64,000 nt of DNA from Curtobacterium sp. ZW137 (GCF_003762905.1 NZ_RJKS01000002.1:62001-126000), one strand, 5' to 3'; counted from the stretch's first letter, positions 10,751 through 21,262 are shown. Made by a program: numbers and translations. Notes: generated from the sequence alone by a model not told the origin.

Positions 10751-13700
10751 GCGCGCTCCACCTCCACGGTCACCTTGGCACCGTCGCCGACCTCGGTGGC
10801 CGGGTCTTCCTTCGCGAACACCGCTGCCACGAGCTGCAGGGTCGTCGCCAGGGTCTCGTTCGCGATGAGCTCCTGGTGCGCCTGCACCGCTGCCTCGGCC
10901 GTCTCGTCGGCACGGAGCGTCAGGACGATGCGGTCGCTGACGTCCAGGTCGGCGTCACGGCGGGCCTGCTGGACGGCACGGACGACGTCACGGGCCAGCC
11001 CCTCGGCCTCCAGCTCGGGCGTGGTCACGGTGTCGAGCACCACGAAGCCGCCGCCGTCGAGGAAGGCCACGGCGTTCGACGCGTCGGCCACGGTGAGGTC
11101 GAGCGTGAACTCGCCCTCGACGAGGTCGATCCCGCCGACGGTGACGCCGGTCTCCGCCGCCACCCAGTCGCCACGCTTGGCGGCCGGGATGACCTGCTGC
11201 ACGGCCTTGCCGATGCGGGGTCCGGCGGCGCGGGCGTTCACGGTGAGCTTCCGCTCGATGCCGTACTGCGCCAGGGACTCCTCGGCCTGGGTCTCCAGGA
11301 CGACGCGCTTCACGTTGAGCTCGTCGCGGAGGATGTCCGCGAACGGCTCGACGGCGGCGGTGTCCGGCACGACGAGCGTCAGCGTCGCGAGCGGCAGCCG
11401 GACGCGCTTGCCGGTGGCCTTGCGGAGCGCGAGCCCCTTCGACGCCACGTCACGCACGCGGTCCATCGCGGCGACGAGGGCGTCGTCCGCGGGGAACTCC
11501 TCCGGGCTCGGGAAGTCCGTCAGGTGCACGCTGCGGTCGCCGGTGAGACCCTTCCAGACCTCCTCCGAGACGAGCGGTGCGAGCGGTGCGGCGACCCGGG
11601 CGAGGGTCTCGAGCACGGTGTACAGCGTGTCGAACGCGGCCTTCGCCGAGTCGCTCGACTCGGCGCCGAGCCAGAACTTGTCCCGCGAGCGTCGGACGTA
11701 CCAGTTCGTCAGCACGTCGGCGAAGTCGCGGATCGCCTGGGCGGCGAGCGGGGTGTCGAGCGCGTCGAGGTGCGTCGTCACGTCGGTCACGAGCACGCGG
11801 GTCTTCGCGAGCAGGTACCGGTCGAGCACGTCGGTCGAGTCCGTCCGGCGCGACGCCGGGTAGCCCTCGGGCCCGGACGCATTCGCGTACAGCGTGAAGA
11901 AGTAGTACGTCGACCAGAACGGCAGCAGGAACTCGCGGACGCCCTGGCGGATGCCCTCTTCGGTGACGACGAGGTTGCCGCCACGGATCACCGACGAGGA
12001 CATCAGGAACCAGCGCATCGCGTCGGCACCGTCGCGGTCGAACACCTCGGAGACGTCGGGGTAGTTCCGGAGCGACTTCGACATCTTCTGCCCGTCGGAG
12101 CCGAGGACGATGCCGTGGCTGATCACGTTCGTGAACGCGGGACGGTCGAACAGCGCGGTGGAGAGCACGTGCATGACGTAGAACCAGCCGCGGGTCTGCC
12201 CGATGTACTCGACGATGAAGTCGGCCGGGTTGTGGCTGTCGAACCACTCCCGGTTCTCGAACGGGTAGTGCACCTGCGCGTACGGCATCGACCCGGAGTC
12301 GAACCAGACGTCGAACACGTCGGAGATCCGGCGCATCGTGGACTTCCCGGTGGGGTCGTCCGGGTTCGGGCGCGTCAGGTCGTCGATGAACGGACGGTGC
12401 AGGTCGACCTCACCGTCGCCGTTCAGCGGCAGCCGGCCGAAGTCGCGCTCGATGTCCGCGAGCGAGCCGTACACGTCGGTGCGCGGGTACTCGGGGTCGT
12501 CGGAGACCCAGACCGGGATCGGCGTGCCGAAGTAGCGGTTGCGCGACACCGACCAGTCGATGGCGTTGCCGACCCACTTGCCGAACTGGCCGTCCTTGAC
12601 GTTCTCCGGCACCCAGGTGATGTCCTCGTTGAGCTCGCCCATCCGGTCGCGGAACTCGGTGACCCGGACGAACCAGGACGACACGGCCTTGTAGATGAGG
12701 GGCCTGCGGCAGCGCCAGCAGTGCGGGTAGCTGTGCTCGTACGAGGCCTGGCGGAGGAGCCGTCCGGCGTCCTTCACGGCCTTCGTCAGCGGCTTGTTGG
12801 CGTCCGACCAGAGCTGCCCGGCGACGAGCGGGAACTGCGACGTGAAGACACCGCCCTCGTCGAGGGAGAGCACGACCGGGATGCCGGCCGCCGCGCAGAC
12901 CACCTGGTCGTCGGCGCCGTACGCCGGGGCCTGGTGCACGATGCCGGTGCCCTCGCCGGTCTCGACGTAGTCGGCGACGAGGATCTGCCAGGCCTGCTCC
13001 ATGCCCTCGGTCTCGGCGAGGAAGTCGAACAGGCGCTCGTACCGGACACCGTCGAGCTCGGAGCCCTGCAGCTCGCGCGTGACCGCCGCGACAGCGGCCT
13101 CCGCCGATTCGTAGCCGAGGTCCTTCGCGTAGGCCGCCACGGTGTCGGCCGCGAGCATGTAGGAGACGGAGCCGGCGGTGCCACCGTCAGCCGAGCCTCC
13201 CGGCCCGGCGGGCAGCACCACGTACGAGACGGCGGGCCCGACTGCCAGCGCGGCGTTCGTCGGGAGGGTCCAGGGGGTCGTCGTCCAGGCGAGCGCACGC
13301 ACGCCGTCGAGCCCCAGCTCCGCAGCGCGCGCGCCCTCGAGCGGGAACGAGACCGTCACGGACTGGTCCTGACGCATCTGGTAGACGTCGTCGTCCATGC
13401 GCAGCTCGTGGTTCGACAGCGGGGTCTGGTCGTTCCAGCAGTACGGCAGGACCCGGAAGCCCTCGTACGCCAGGCCCTTGTCCCACAGCTGCTTCCACGC
13501 CCAGAGGACGCTCTCCATGAAGGTCACGTCGAGGGTCTTGTAGTCGTCCTCGAAGTCCACCCAGCGCGCCTGGCGGGTGACGTACTGCTGCCACTCGTCG
13601 GTGTACTGCAGCACGGACTTCTTCGCGGCGGCGTTGAAGACGTCGACGCCCATCTCGTCGATCTGGTGCTTCTCGGTGATGCCGAGCTGGCGCATCGCCT

Positions 13701-14013
13701 CGAGCTCGGCGGGCAGCCCGTGGGTGTCCCAGCCGAAGCGACGGTGCACCTGCTTGCCGCGCATCGTCTGGTAGCGCGGGAAGACGTCCTTCGCGTACCC
13801 GGTCAGCAGGTGCCCGTAGTGCGGCAGGCCGTTCGCGAACGGCGGGCCGTCGTAGAAGACCCACTCGTCGCAGCCGACACGGCGGTCGATCGACGCCTGG
13901 AAGGTGTCGTCGCCCTTCCAGAAGGCGAGGATGCCCTGCTCGACGTCAGGGAAGGACGGCGAGGGGGTGACGCCGGCAGCGTCGGCTGCATCGCGGTTCA
14001 GTGGGTATCGCAC
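10747..14013 (-). CDS. ileS: Isoleucyl-tRNA synthetase
   Basis: Class I aminoacyl-tRNA synthetase charging tRNA-Ile, with an editing domain that removes misacylated Val. It has 1088 residues, the length of the eukaryote-like (type 2) bacterial IleRS group. The HIGH-type site is PHYGHLL (near 65-72) and the KMSKS loop is [12 protein letters not shown] (near 643). The start is GTG 14013 with an AGGAG-like site 7 bases upstream; the open frame above it runs through the T-box leader and is not coding. IleRS of this type is often linked to mupirocin tolerance in other bacteria; not tested here. Confidence 0.97.
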   Translation of the reverse strand: MRYPLNRDAADAAGVTPSPSFPDVEQGILAFWKGDDTFQASIDRRVGCDEWVFYDGPPFANGLPHYGHLLTGYAKDVFPRYQTMRGKQVHRRFGWDTHGLPAELEAMRQLGITEKHQIDEMGVDVFNAAAKKSVLQYTDEWQQYVTRQARWVDFEDDYKTLDVTFMESVLWAWKQLWDKGLAYEGFRVLPYCWNDQTPLSNHELRMDDDVYQMRQDQSVTVSFPLEGARAAELGLDGVRALAWTTTPWTLPTNAALAVGPAVSYVVLPAGPGGSADGGTAGSVSYMLAADTVAAYAKDLGYESAEAAVAAVTRELQGSELDGVRYERLFDFLAETEGMEQAWQILVADYVETGEGTGIVHQAPAYGADDQVVCAAAGIPVVLSLDEGGVFTSQFPLVAGQLWSDANKPLTKAVKDAGRLLRQASYEHSYPHCWRCRRPLIYKAVSSWFVRVTEFRDRMGELNEDITWVPENVKDGQFGKWVGNAIDWSVSRNRYFGTPIPVWVSDDPEYPRTDVYGSLADIERDFGRLPLNGDGEVDLHRPFIDDLTRPNPDDPTGKSTMRRISDVFDVWFDSGSMPYAQVHYPFENREWFDSHNPADFIVEYIGQTRGWFYVMHVLSTALFDRPAFTNVISHGIVLGSDGQKMSKSLRNYPDVSEVFDRDGADAMRWFLMSSSVIRGGNLVVTEEGIRQGVREFLLPFWSTYYFFTLYANASGPEGYPASRRTDSTDVLDRYLLAKTRVLVTDVTTHLDALDTPLAAQAIRDFADVLTNWYVRRSRDKFWLGAESSDSAKAAFDTLYTVLETLARVAAPLAPLVSEEVWKGLTGDRSVHLTDFPSPEEFPADDALVAAMDRVRDVASKGLALRKATGKRVRLPLATLTLVVPDTAAVEPFADILRDELNVKRVVLETQAEESLAQYGIERKLTVNARAAGPRIGKAVQQVIPAAKRGDWVAAETGVTVGGIDLVEGEFTLDLTVADASNAVAFLDGGGFVVLDTVTTPELEAEGLARDVVRAVQQARRDADLDVSDRIVLTLRADETAEAAVQAHQELIANETLATTLQLVAAVFAKEDPATEVGDGAKVTVEVERA

Positions 14014-14216
14014 CGGTTGCTCCTGTGGGTTCGGTTGCTCTCCACGAGGACGGAGCACGCTCCGCGGTACCACCTCGCTTGCCGCACACGCCGGTGCGAC
14101 CGCTCGTCGTCGGGGATGGTGACGGTCCCGAACCCGTCCGGCTCTACTGACGATCCGCTCGCGCGTCCCGCGTTCTTCCGGAAGCTCCCCGGTGATGGCC
14201 GGATCGGTGCTCTTGG
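14014..14216 (-). promoter_or_regulatory. T-box riboswitch of ileS, ultrashort stem I type
   Basis: The leader contains the conserved T-box AGGTGGTACCGCGGA (14075-14061). About 120 bases upstream an ATC isoleucine specifier (14196-14194) sits in a short CCGG-flanked stem, as in actinobacterial ileS T-boxes. No U-run terminator follows: the downstream helix (near 14057-14035) runs towards the ribosome site, so control is probably translational. Uncharged tRNA-Ile would expose the start region. A -10-like TAAACT (14228-14223) would start transcription near 14216. Confidence 0.88.
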
Positions 14217-14251
14217 AACACGAGTTTAGCGGACGAGAGCATGCTTGAGAG

Positions 14252-15283
14252 ATGCCCTCGTCTGAACAGCAGGACCGTCCCGAGTCCTCCCTCACCGTCG
14301 TCATCGCGTTCGGCGCGAACCTGCTCGTCGCGATCGCCAAGACCATCGCCTCGATGCTCTCCGGATCCGCGTCGATGGTCGCGGAGGCGGCGCACTCGTG
14401 GGCCGACACCGGGAACGAGGTCTTCCTGCTCGTGGCCGAACGGCGCGGTGCCCGGAAGCGGGACAGCGCGCACCCGCTCGGGTACGGGCGGGAGACCTAC
14501 ATCTGGTCGATGTTCGCGGCGTTCGGGCTGTTCACCGCCGGCGCGATCGTGTCGATCTACCACGGCATCAGCGAGCTCGGGGACACTGGGCCCGCGGACG
14601 ACGTCCTGCTGAACTACGTCGTGCTGGCGCTGTCGTTCTGCCTCGAGGGGACGAGCTTCCTGCAGGCGTACCGGCAGGCGCACGGCGCCGCCCGGAAGCG
14701 CCGGGTGCCGGTGCTCCGGCAGGTGCTGCAGTCGTCGAACCCGACACTCCGGGCCGTGTTCGCCGAGGACGCCGCCGCGCTGATCGGTCTCGTGGTCGCG
14801 TTCCTCGGGGTGTTCCTCCACCAGATCACGGGGCTGGCGGTGTTCGACGCGATCGGCTCCATCGCGATCGGTGTCCTGCTCGGGGTCGTGGCGATCATCC
14901 TGATCGACCGCAACCGCCGGTTCCTGCTCGGCGAGAGCACGTCGCCGGAGCTGGAGAACGCGGTGCTCGTCGAGCTGCTCGGGCGCCCGCAGATCGACCG
15001 CGTCACGTACCTGCACCTGGAGTTCGTCGGGCCGTCCCGGGTGTACCTCGTCGCGGCGATCGACCTCATCGGCAACGAGGACGAGTCGCACGTCGCGGTC
15101 CGCCTGCGCGAGGTCGAGAAGTCCCTCGAGGAGAGCCAGTACATCGAGGAGGCCGTCCTCACCCTGAGCCTGCCGGGCGACGAGTCGCTGATGCCGACCG
15201 ACGGCGACGTGCCCGAGGTCGTCCGGGACGGCACCGTGGAGGACGTGGCGTCCGGCGGGGCCGGCACGCTCCGCACCGACTAG
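14252..15283 (+). CDS. Cation diffusion facilitator transporter
   Basis: Proton-driven exporter of divalent metals such as Zn, Mn or Fe. It has 343 residues, six membrane helices in the first 230 and a cytoplasmic C-terminal domain. The first metal site is HSWAD (His48 to Asp52). The helix-5 site is AEDAAALIG (Glu172-Asp173) in place of the usual HxxxD, a feature of the ZnT9-like branch. It is divergent from ileS and followed by GC-rich repeats. The metal cannot be predicted with confidence. Confidence 0.93.
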   Translation: MPSSEQQDRPESSLTVVIAFGANLLVAIAKTIASMLSGSASMVAEAAHSWADTGNEVFLLVAERRGARKRDSAHPLGYGRETYIWSMFAAFGLFTAGAIVSIYHGISELGDTGPADDVLLNYVVLALSFCLEGTSFLQAYRQAHGAARKRRVPVLRQVLQSSNPTLRAVFAEDAAALIGLVVAFLGVFLHQITGLAVFDAIGSIAIGVLLGVVAIILIDRNRRFLLGESTSPELENAVLVELLGRPQIDRVTYLHLEFVGPSRVYLVAAIDLIGNEDESHVAVRLREVEKSLEESQYIEEAVLTLSLPGDESLMPTDGDVPEVVRDGTVEDVASGGAGTLRTD

Positions 15284-15284
15284 C

Positions 15285-15386
15285 GCGGCGGCGCGGCGCG
15301 GCGCGGCGGCGCGGCGCGGCGCGGCGGCGCGGCGCGGCGCGGCGGCGCGGCGCGGCGCGGCGGCGCGGCGCGGCGCGGCGCGGCTT
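15285..15386. repeat. GC-only tandem array, 18-bp period
   Basis: About five copies of an 18-bp unit built only from CGG and CGC steps begin right after the transporter stop. The array is 100% G+C. It could be a slippage-prone spacer or form non-B DNA. No reading frame here looks coding; all translate to Arg/Gly/Ala repeats. Confidence 0.75.
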
Positions 15387-15430
15387 GCGCCGGCGCGCCG
15401 CCCGCGCCGCCCGCGGTGTCGCACGGCGCA

Positions 15431-15490
15431 GCACAACGGAAACCGGCTCGAACCACGCACGTCCGCGGTTCGAGCCGGTTTCCGTTGTGC
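15431..15490. terminator. Convergent-junction palindrome C
   Basis: Perfect 24-bp arms (15431-15454 and 15467-15490) with a 12-nt loop, capped by GCACAAC/GTTGTGC as in palindromes A and B, but with an inner core GAAACCGGCTCGAACC shared with palindrome D. It sits between the converging cation transporter and TetR genes. Confidence 0.7.
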
Positions 15491-15569
15491 GACGCCGGTC
15501 CGCACCGCGGAGCGCGGGCGTCGCGTCAGCGCGCGGGAGCGGGCGCCGCGCGAGCGCGCGGGCGTCGCG

Positions 15570-16169
15570 TCAGCGTGCGTCGAGGCCGGCGGCCACCGGG
15601 GTGAGCGCGGCGCCGACGTACTCGACGAGCGGGCGGCGGGCCACCCCGTCGGCGACCCACACCCCGAAGGCCGCGGCCGCCGCGCCGAGCATCGCACCCG
15701 ACACCGTCTGCGGCCAGAGCGACCCCGGGTACTCCCCCGTGCGGCGCGCGACGAACGCCGCGACCGCGCCGTGCTGCGCCGTCACCCGCGCGGCGACGCT
15801 CGCGACGAGCTCCTGCCCGATGCCCATCACCTCGGCCTGTGCGACCGCCCACGGCACGCGCTCCGGATCGTGGGCGCGGGCGGCGGCGAGGAGCGCCTCC
15901 TCGACGGCGCGCACGGCCGACGGCTCGGCGGATTCCGCCAGCAGGGCCGGCAGCGCGGCGACGGCGGCGTCGAGCTCGAGCCACATCACGTCCGACTTCG
16001 CCAGGAAGTAGTTGAAGAACGTCGCCCGGCTGACCCCGGCGCGCGCGGCGATGTGGTCCACGGTGGTGCCGGCGTAGCCCTGCTCGAGGAACAGCTCCGC
16101 GGCGGCGTCCGCGAGCACCTCGGCACTCGAGCGTCGCGGCCGTCCCCCGCGGCGGATCGGTTCGTCCAT
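15570..16169 (-). CDS. TetR family transcriptional regulator
   Basis: DNA-binding repressor of 199 residues. The N-terminal helix-turn-helix spans about 16-60 (GYAGTTVDHIAARAGVSRAT then FFNYFLAKSDV), preceded by a basic RRGGRPRRSS arm. The ligand domain is Ala-rich and variable. It is divergent from the ABC importer cluster, with only 32 bases between starts, so it very likely controls that cluster and itself. Confidence 0.93.
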   Translation of the reverse strand: MDEPIRRGGRPRRSSAEVLADAAAELFLEQGYAGTTVDHIAARAGVSRATFFNYFLAKSDVMWLELDAAVAALPALLAESAEPSAVRAVEEALLAAARAHDPERVPWAVAQAEVMGIGQELVASVAARVTAQHGAVAAFVARRTGEYPGSLWPQTVSGAMLGAAAAAFGVWVADGVARRPLVEYVGAALTPVAAGLDAR

Positions 16170-16201
16170 GGTCCCCAGTAAACAGCTAGACTCGTCCAGC
16201 C
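16170..16201 (+). promoter_or_regulatory. Compact divergent promoter, TetR / ABC importer
   Basis: The 32-bp gap has TAGACT (16187-16192) as a -10 for the importer operon, 9 bases before its ATG. No clear palindrome is present, so the TetR operator may extend into either coding end. Confidence 0.45.
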
Positions 16202-17833
16202 ATGATCTTGGACCCAGTACAGAAACGCCGTACCCGAGCCGCGGGCCTCGTCGCGGGTGCCACCGCGCTCCTCCTCGCCCTGACCGCGTGCACCGGCGCC
16301 GGCACGAGCACGACGAGCAGCTCACCCGTCACCGGCGGCACGCTGACGTACGCGTCCGGTGACGCCGAACCGACCTGCCTCGACCCGCACGTCGGCGGCA
16401 ACTACCCGCAGGCGCTGCTGTCGACCCAGTACATCGAGGAACTCGTCGGACTCGACGACGGCAAGCCGACCCCGTCCCTCGCCACGAAGTGGACGACGAG
16501 CGACGACGGGAAGACCCTGACGTTCACGCTCCGCGACGACGTCACGTTCACCGACGGCACCCCGTTCGACGCCGCCGCGGTCGTGGCGAACATCGAGCAC
16601 GTGCAGGACCCGGCGACGGCGTCGAGCACGGGGTACCTCGCCCTGCAGTCCATCGAGAAGGCCACCGCGACCGACGACCACACCGTCACGCTGTCGCTCA
16701 GCCGTCCGGACAGTGCGCTCCTCGAGTCGTTCTCGCAGCCGTGGGTGGGCATGGAGTCCCCGAAGGCGCTCCAGCGCACGCAGGCGGTGAACTGCGAGTC
16801 GCCCGTCGGCACCGGCCCCTTCACGATCACGAACTGGAAGCACGGCGACCGCGTCACCCTCGCGGAGAACGACGACTACTGGGGCACGACGAAGCCGCGG
16901 CTGTCCGGCATCACGTGGCGCTTCCTCCCCGACTCGACGTCCCGGTACGCGGCGCTGCAGTCCGGGCAGGTCGACGTCATCGACAACGCCCAGCCCGACC
17001 AGCTCAAGGCCGCGTCGGCGAAGTCCACGATCCGCGACCTCGACGCCCCGCGCCCCGGCGCCTCGAACCGTCTCGAGCTGAACTCCGGCCACGGCGTGTT
17101 CCAGGACGAAGCCGTGCGCAAGGCGTTCATCGCCGGCGCGGAGATCAACCCGGGCGTGCAGTCGCTGTTCCTCGGCACCGCGAAGCGTTCGTACTCGGCG
17201 CTCTCCAGCGTCGAACCGTTCGGGTACTCCGACAAGAGCCTGTTCCGGTACAGCCCGAGCACGGCGGAGCAGCTCCTCGACGACGCCGGCTGGAAGGTCG
17301 GCTCGGACGGCATCCGGCAGAAGGACGGCAAGCAGCTCACGGTGACGTTCCCGGTGTCGACCAACCAGTCGGTGCCGGCCGAGCGCAGCCTGTTCCAGCA
17401 GATCCAGGCATCGGAGGCGAAGGTCGGCATCAAGGTCCAGCTCGAGGAACTCGACCTGTCCAGCTGGTACGCCGCCCTCGCGAACAACCAGTACGACGTC
17501 GTCAGTGCCCCGTACACGAAGGTCGGGGCCGACGTGCTCCGGATCCTCTACGACTCCGCGAGCATCACCCCGGCGCCGTCGGGGTACTTCGCGAACCTCG
17601 CCCAGCTCGACGACCCGAAGGTCGACGCGCTGCTGGAGCAGGCGGCGCAGACGTCCGACACCAGCACGCGTGGCAGCCTCTACGAGGAAGCGCAGCAGCG
17701 GATCCTGGAATCCCGGACGGTGCTGCCGCTCTACGACCAGCAGAACCACTTCCTGTACCGCTCGGCCGTGCACGGGATCCGGACGACCGCCGTCTCGACA
17801 CCGTGGTTCGGCACCGCATGGATCGACCGCTGA
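16202..17833 (+). CDS. ABC transporter substrate-binding lipoprotein, family 5
   Basis: Extracytoplasmic binding protein for peptides or related solutes. It has 543 residues. A basic N-terminus and hydrophobic stretch end in the lipobox LTAC (Cys about 31), so it is lipid-anchored. The mature part has the SBP_bac_5 pattern: GGTLTYASGD near the start, the TLTFTLRDDVTFTDGTPF motif, and GTGPFTITNWKHGD. Its stop overlaps the next gene by 16 bases. Substrate is unknown; oligopeptides are the family default, but opines, nickel or sugars are possible. Confidence 0.93.
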   Translation: MILDPVQKRRTRAAGLVAGATALLLALTACTGAGTSTTSSSPVTGGTLTYASGDAEPTCLDPHVGGNYPQALLSTQYIEELVGLDDGKPTPSLATKWTTSDDGKTLTFTLRDDVTFTDGTPFDAAAVVANIEHVQDPATASSTGYLALQSIEKATATDDHTVTLSLSRPDSALLESFSQPWVGMESPKALQRTQAVNCESPVGTGPFTITNWKHGDRVTLAENDDYWGTTKPRLSGITWRFLPDSTSRYAALQSGQVDVIDNAQPDQLKAASAKSTIRDLDAPRPGASNRLELNSGHGVFQDEAVRKAFIAGAEINPGVQSLFLGTAKRSYSALSSVEPFGYSDKSLFRYSPSTAEQLLDDAGWKVGSDGIRQKDGKQLTVTFPVSTNQSVPAERSLFQQIQASEAKVGIKVQLEELDLSSWYAALANNQYDVVSAPYTKVGADVLRILYDSASITPAPSGYFANLAQLDDPKVDALLEQAAQTSDTSTRGSLYEEAQQRILESRTVLPLYDQQNHFLYRSAVHGIRTTAVSTPWFGTAWIDR

Positions 17834-18789
17834 GCTGGGTCTGGTGGGCACTCCGCCGACTGCTCGGCGGCATCGGGGTGCTCTGGGCCGTCGCGACGAT
17901 CGTGTTCGTCGCGATCCGGCTCATCCCCGGCGACCCCGCGCTCGCGGTCCTCGGCGGCCCCGGGTCGCAGGCCTCGGCCGCGGCGGTCGCCCAGGTCCGC
18001 GCGGACTACGGGTTCGACCGACCCGTCATCGTGCAGTACGCGGTGTTCCTCGGACGCCTGGCGACCGGACAGCTCGGTGACTCGTACGCCTTCCGGACCC
18101 CGGTCGCGACGCTGCTCGGCCAGCAGCTGCCGGTCACGCTGACGCTCGCGGTCGCCGGGCTCGTCGTCGCCTGGGTGCTCGCGATCGTCGCCGCGTGGTG
18201 GTCGACCCAGCGCGGCCGGGTCGCCGCGACCCTGACCAGCGCGATCTCCGTGACCGCGAGCGTCACCCCGCACTTCTGGCTCGGCAGCGTCCTCATCGTG
18301 GTGTTCGCGAGCGCGCTCGGCTGGGTGCCCGCGGTCAGCGACGGCAGCGTCCGCGGATGGGTCCTGCCCGTGCTGACGGTCGCGGTCCCGGTCGCCGGCT
18401 ACCTCGCCGAGACCGTCCGGGACGGCGTGGTGGACGCCCAGCGCTCGGCGTTCGCGCTCGCCGCCCGCGGCCGTGGCGAGACCCGCGCGGGGCTCTTCGG
18501 ACGGCACCTGCTCCGGCACGCCGCGCTCCCCGGGATCGCGCTGTCCGCCTGGGCCTTCGGGTCGCTCGTGTCCGGCGCCGTCGTCGTCGAGTCGGTCTTC
18601 GCGCTGCCCGGCATCGGCCGGGCGCTCGTGACCGCCGTCACCCAGCGGGACATGCCCCTGGTTGCCGGGATCGCACTCGTCTCCGCGGCGGCCTACGTCG
18701 TGGTGCTCGCGGTCGCCGATCTCGTCGAGCGCGCCGTCGACCCGCGCACGAGCCAGCGCGGTCCCGGCCACGGGGCGGACGCGCGATGA
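17818..18789 (+). CDS. ABC importer permease, DppB/OppB type
   Basis: Membrane subunit of a peptide-type ABC importer. It has 323 residues and six membrane helices, with the family signature around AARGRGETRAGLFGRHLLRH for ATPase contact. ATG 17818 was chosen because it lies inside the end of the upstream gene and gives the normal DppB length with its first helix intact; longer frames are shadows. The stop overlaps the next start (ATGA). Confidence 0.94.
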   Translation: MDRPLSWVWWALRRLLGGIGVLWAVATIVFVAIRLIPGDPALAVLGGPGSQASAAAVAQVRADYGFDRPVIVQYAVFLGRLATGQLGDSYAFRTPVATLLGQQLPVTLTLAVAGLVVAWVLAIVAAWWSTQRGRVAATLTSAISVTASVTPHFWLGSVLIVVFASALGWVPAVSDGSVRGWVLPVLTVAVPVAGYLAETVRDGVVDAQRSAFALAARGRGETRAGLFGRHLLRHAALPGIALSAWAFGSLVSGAVVVESVFALPGIGRALVTAVTQRDMPLVAGIALVSAAAYVVVLAVADLVERAVDPRTSQRGPGHGADAR

Positions 18790-19661
18790 GCGGGATCGCC
18801 GAGCCGAGCCTCCAGGCCGGTGCGACCGCGGCAGACCCGCCGACGCGACCCGGACGCACCCGCACCCTCGGCCCCGCCGGCACCGTCGCCGCCGCCGTCG
18901 TGGCGCTCGCCGTCGTCGCTGCCGCATGGCCGGCACTCCTCGGCGGCGCGCACCCGCTCGCGGTGCACCCGGCCGAGGCGCTCCTGCCACCCGGCGCAGG
19001 GCACCTCTTCGGCACCGACGAGTCCGGCCGGGACGTCCTGGCCCGGGTCGTCGCCGGCACCCGCGCGAGCCTCCTGGTCGGCGTCGTCGCCACCCTCGTC
19101 GGCGGAGGCGTCGGCATCGTGCTCGGCGTCGTCGCCGGACTCGGGGGCCGCATGGTCGACGCCGTCATCGGCCGCGTGACCGAGGTCGCGTTCGCCCTCC
19201 CGCTGCTCCTCGTGGCGCTCGTCGTCATCGCCGTGACCGGCCCCGGTCCGGTGCCCGCGATGCTCGCCGTCGGGTTCGCGACCGCTCCCGGCTACGCGCG
19301 CATCGTCCGCGGCCTGGTGCGGACCGCGCGGTCCTCGCAGGTGGTCGAGACCGCCGTGCTGCAGGGTCGCTCCCCCGCGCGCATCGTCCTCCGGCACGTG
19401 CTGCCCGCCGCGCTCTGGCCGATCGTCGCCGTGGGGACACTCGGCGTCGGCCAGGCGATCGTCTGGGCCTCCGCCCTCAGCTACCTCGGCGTCGGCACGC
19501 CACCACCGGCCCCGGAGTGGGGCGCGATGCTCGCCGACGGCCGGACCTACCTGCAGACAGCACCCTGGATGAGCACCTTCCCCGGCCTCGCGATCGTCGT
19601 GCTCGCGACCGCGGTGACGGTGCTCGGCCGGGCCCTCCGACCCACTGGAGCAACCCGATGA
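18786..19661 (+). CDS. ABC importer permease, DppC/OppC type
   Basis: Second permease subunit, 291 residues. A 30-residue low-complexity cytoplasmic N-terminus precedes the first helix. The DppC motif FGTDESGRDVLARVVAGTR and the coupling loop near QGRSPARIVLRHVLPAA are present. The N-terminal tail contains Ser-Leu-Gln-Ala-Gly, the translated form of the interspersed DNA motif at 18808, which suggests a recent insertion tolerated in the protein tail. ATGA overlaps occur at both ends. Confidence 0.94.
   Translation: MSGIAEPSLQAGATAADPPTRPGRTRTLGPAGTVAAAVVALAVVAAAWPALLGGAHPLAVHPAEALLPPGAGHLFGTDESGRDVLARVVAGTRASLLVGVVATLVGGGVGIVLGVVAGLGGRMVDAVIGRVTEVAFALPLLLVALVVIAVTGPGPVPAMLAVGFATAPGYARIVRGLVRTARSSQVVETAVLQGRSPARIVLRHVLPAALWPIVAVGTLGVGQAIVWASALSYLGVGTPPPAPEWGAMLADGRTYLQTAPWMSTFPGLAIVVLATAVTVLGRALRPTGATR
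18808..18817 (+). repeat. Interspersed motif copy 5, inside a gene
   Basis: GCCTCCAGGCCGG lies in codons 8-12 of the DppC-type permease gene, before the first membrane helix. Confidence 0.65.
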
Positions 19662-21262
19662 ACGTCGTCGAAGCACGAGGACTCTCCGTGGCGGTCGGCG
19701 GCACACCGCTCGTCCGGGACGTCGCCCTCGCCGTCGCCGCCGGCGAGTGCGTCGCCCTGGTCGGCGCGTCCGGCTCGGGCAAGACCGTCACCGTCCGCGC
19801 GCTCCTCGGCCTGTCCGCGCCCGGTTCCGCCGTCCGCGCCGACGGGCTCGAGGTCGCCGGCCTCGACGTGCGCGCGTTCTCCGACCGACGGTGGCGTTCG
19901 GTGCGCGGCGCACGTGTCGGATACGTCGGACAGGAGGCCCTCGGCGCGTTGGACCCGCTCCGTCCGGTCGGGCGTGAGGTCGACGACACCCTCCGGCTGC
20001 ACACCGCGATGAGCGCACGTGAGCGCGTGGACGCCGTGCGCTCCGCGCTCGCCGGGGTCGGTCTCGACCCGGCGATCGCGTCCGACGGACGGCTCGCGGG
20101 GACGCTCTCCGGGGGGATGCGGCAGCGGGCACTCATCGCCGCCGCCACGATCGGGTCCCCGGCGCTCGTGATCGCGGACGAGCCGACGACGGCGCTCGAC
20201 GCGGGGATCGCCGTGCGGGTGATGGAGCAGCTGCGGGCGGCGCAGGAGCGCGGCGCGGGGCTGCTCGTCGTGACGCACGACCTGGGGCTCGTCGCGGGGT
20301 GGGCGGACCGCGTCGTGGTGATGGACGCGGGGCGCGTCGTGGAGGAAGGAGCCGTCGCGGCGGTGCTGCGGTCCCCGGTGCACGCGGCGACGCGGGCGCT
20401 GGTCGCGGCCGCCGGCGCAGGTGCCGGGTCGCACGGTGCGAGGGGCGCCGCGGGCGCCGGGTCGCACGGTGCGGGGTCGGGCGCCGCGGTGCTCGAGGCG
20501 CGGGAGCTGTCGAAGTCGTACGACCGGGTGGACGCCGTCACGGGCGTGTCGTTCACGCTCGAGCGTGGCCGCTCGCTCGGCGTCGTCGGCGCGTCCGGCT
20601 CCGGCAAGACCACCCTCGTCCGGATGCTGCTCGGCCTCGAGGCGCCCGACGCCGGCACGGTCACGCTCGACGGCGAACCGTGGGCGCCGCTCCCCGAACG
20701 GGACCGCCGTGCCCGCCGCACCCGGGTGTCCGCCGTGGTGCAGGACCCCGGCGCGACCTTCGACGAGCGCTGGAGCGTGGAGCGGGTACTCGCGGACGCG
20801 TTCACCGACGGCAACGCCCGGCGGGCGACGGGCGAGCTCGGGGACCGGGTGGACGCCGCGCTCCGGCAGGTCGACCTCGACCCGGCGCTCCGCGACCGGT
20901 CACCGCTGACGCTCTCCGGCGGGCAGCGGCAGCGACTCGCGATCGCCAGGGCGCTGGCGACCGACCCCGCGGTGCTGGTGCTCGACGAACCCGTGACGGC
21001 ACTCGACGCCACCGTGCAGGACGCGGTGCTGACGCTGCTCGAACGGCTCAGGGACACCACCGGGGTGGCGATGGTGTTCGTGTCGCACGACCTCCGTGCG
21101 GTGCGGCGCATCGCCGACGACGTGCTGGTGATGCACGAGGGCGCGGCCATCGAGCACGGACCCGCCGCCGACGTGTTCGCACACCCGGAGCACCCGGTGA
21201 CGGCGGAGCTCCTCCGCGCCGCCGAACGGCTGTCGGCCGGCCCGGCCGCGGCCGCGGCGTAG
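19658..21262 (+). CDS. Fused double ATP-binding subunit of the ABC importer
   Basis: DppD-DppF fusion of 534 residues with two complete ATPase domains. Each has Walker A (GASGSGKT, near 36 and 311), a signature motif (LSGGMRQR and LSGGQRQR) and Walker B with DEP. The linker (about 250-275) is Gly/Ala-rich with an imperfect Gly-Ser-His-Gly repeat, matched by direct DNA repeats. With the three upstream genes it makes a full importer that needs no other ATPase. Confidence 0.95.
   Translation: MNVVEARGLSVAVGGTPLVRDVALAVAAGECVALVGASGSGKTVTVRALLGLSAPGSAVRADGLEVAGLDVRAFSDRRWRSVRGARVGYVGQEALGALDPLRPVGREVDDTLRLHTAMSARERVDAVRSALAGVGLDPAIASDGRLAGTLSGGMRQRALIAAATIGSPALVIADEPTTALDAGIAVRVMEQLRAAQERGAGLLVVTHDLGLVAGWADRVVVMDAGRVVEEGAVAAVLRSPVHAATRALVAAAGAGAGSHGARGAAGAGSHGAGSGAAVLEARELSKSYDRVDAVTGVSFTLERGRSLGVVGASGSGKTTLVRMLLGLEAPDAGTVTLDGEPWAPLPERDRRARRTRVSAVVQDPGATFDERWSVERVLADAFTDGNARRATGELGDRVDAALRQVDLDPALRDRSPLTLSGGQRQRLAIARALATDPAVLVLDEPVTALDATVQDAVLTLLERLRDTTGVAMVFVSHDLRAVRRIADDVLVMHEGAAIEHGPAADVFAHPEHPVTAELLRAAERLSAGPAAAAA

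Noticed and set aside
10567-14229. Plus-strand frame of 1220 codons opposite ileS
   Set aside because: It is antisense to a clear IleRS, is Arg/Val/Glu-rich with no domain, and arises from high G+C codon bias.
14023-14240. IleS N-terminal extension upstream of GTG 14013
   Set aside because: The open frame passes through the T-box structure and has no family similarity.
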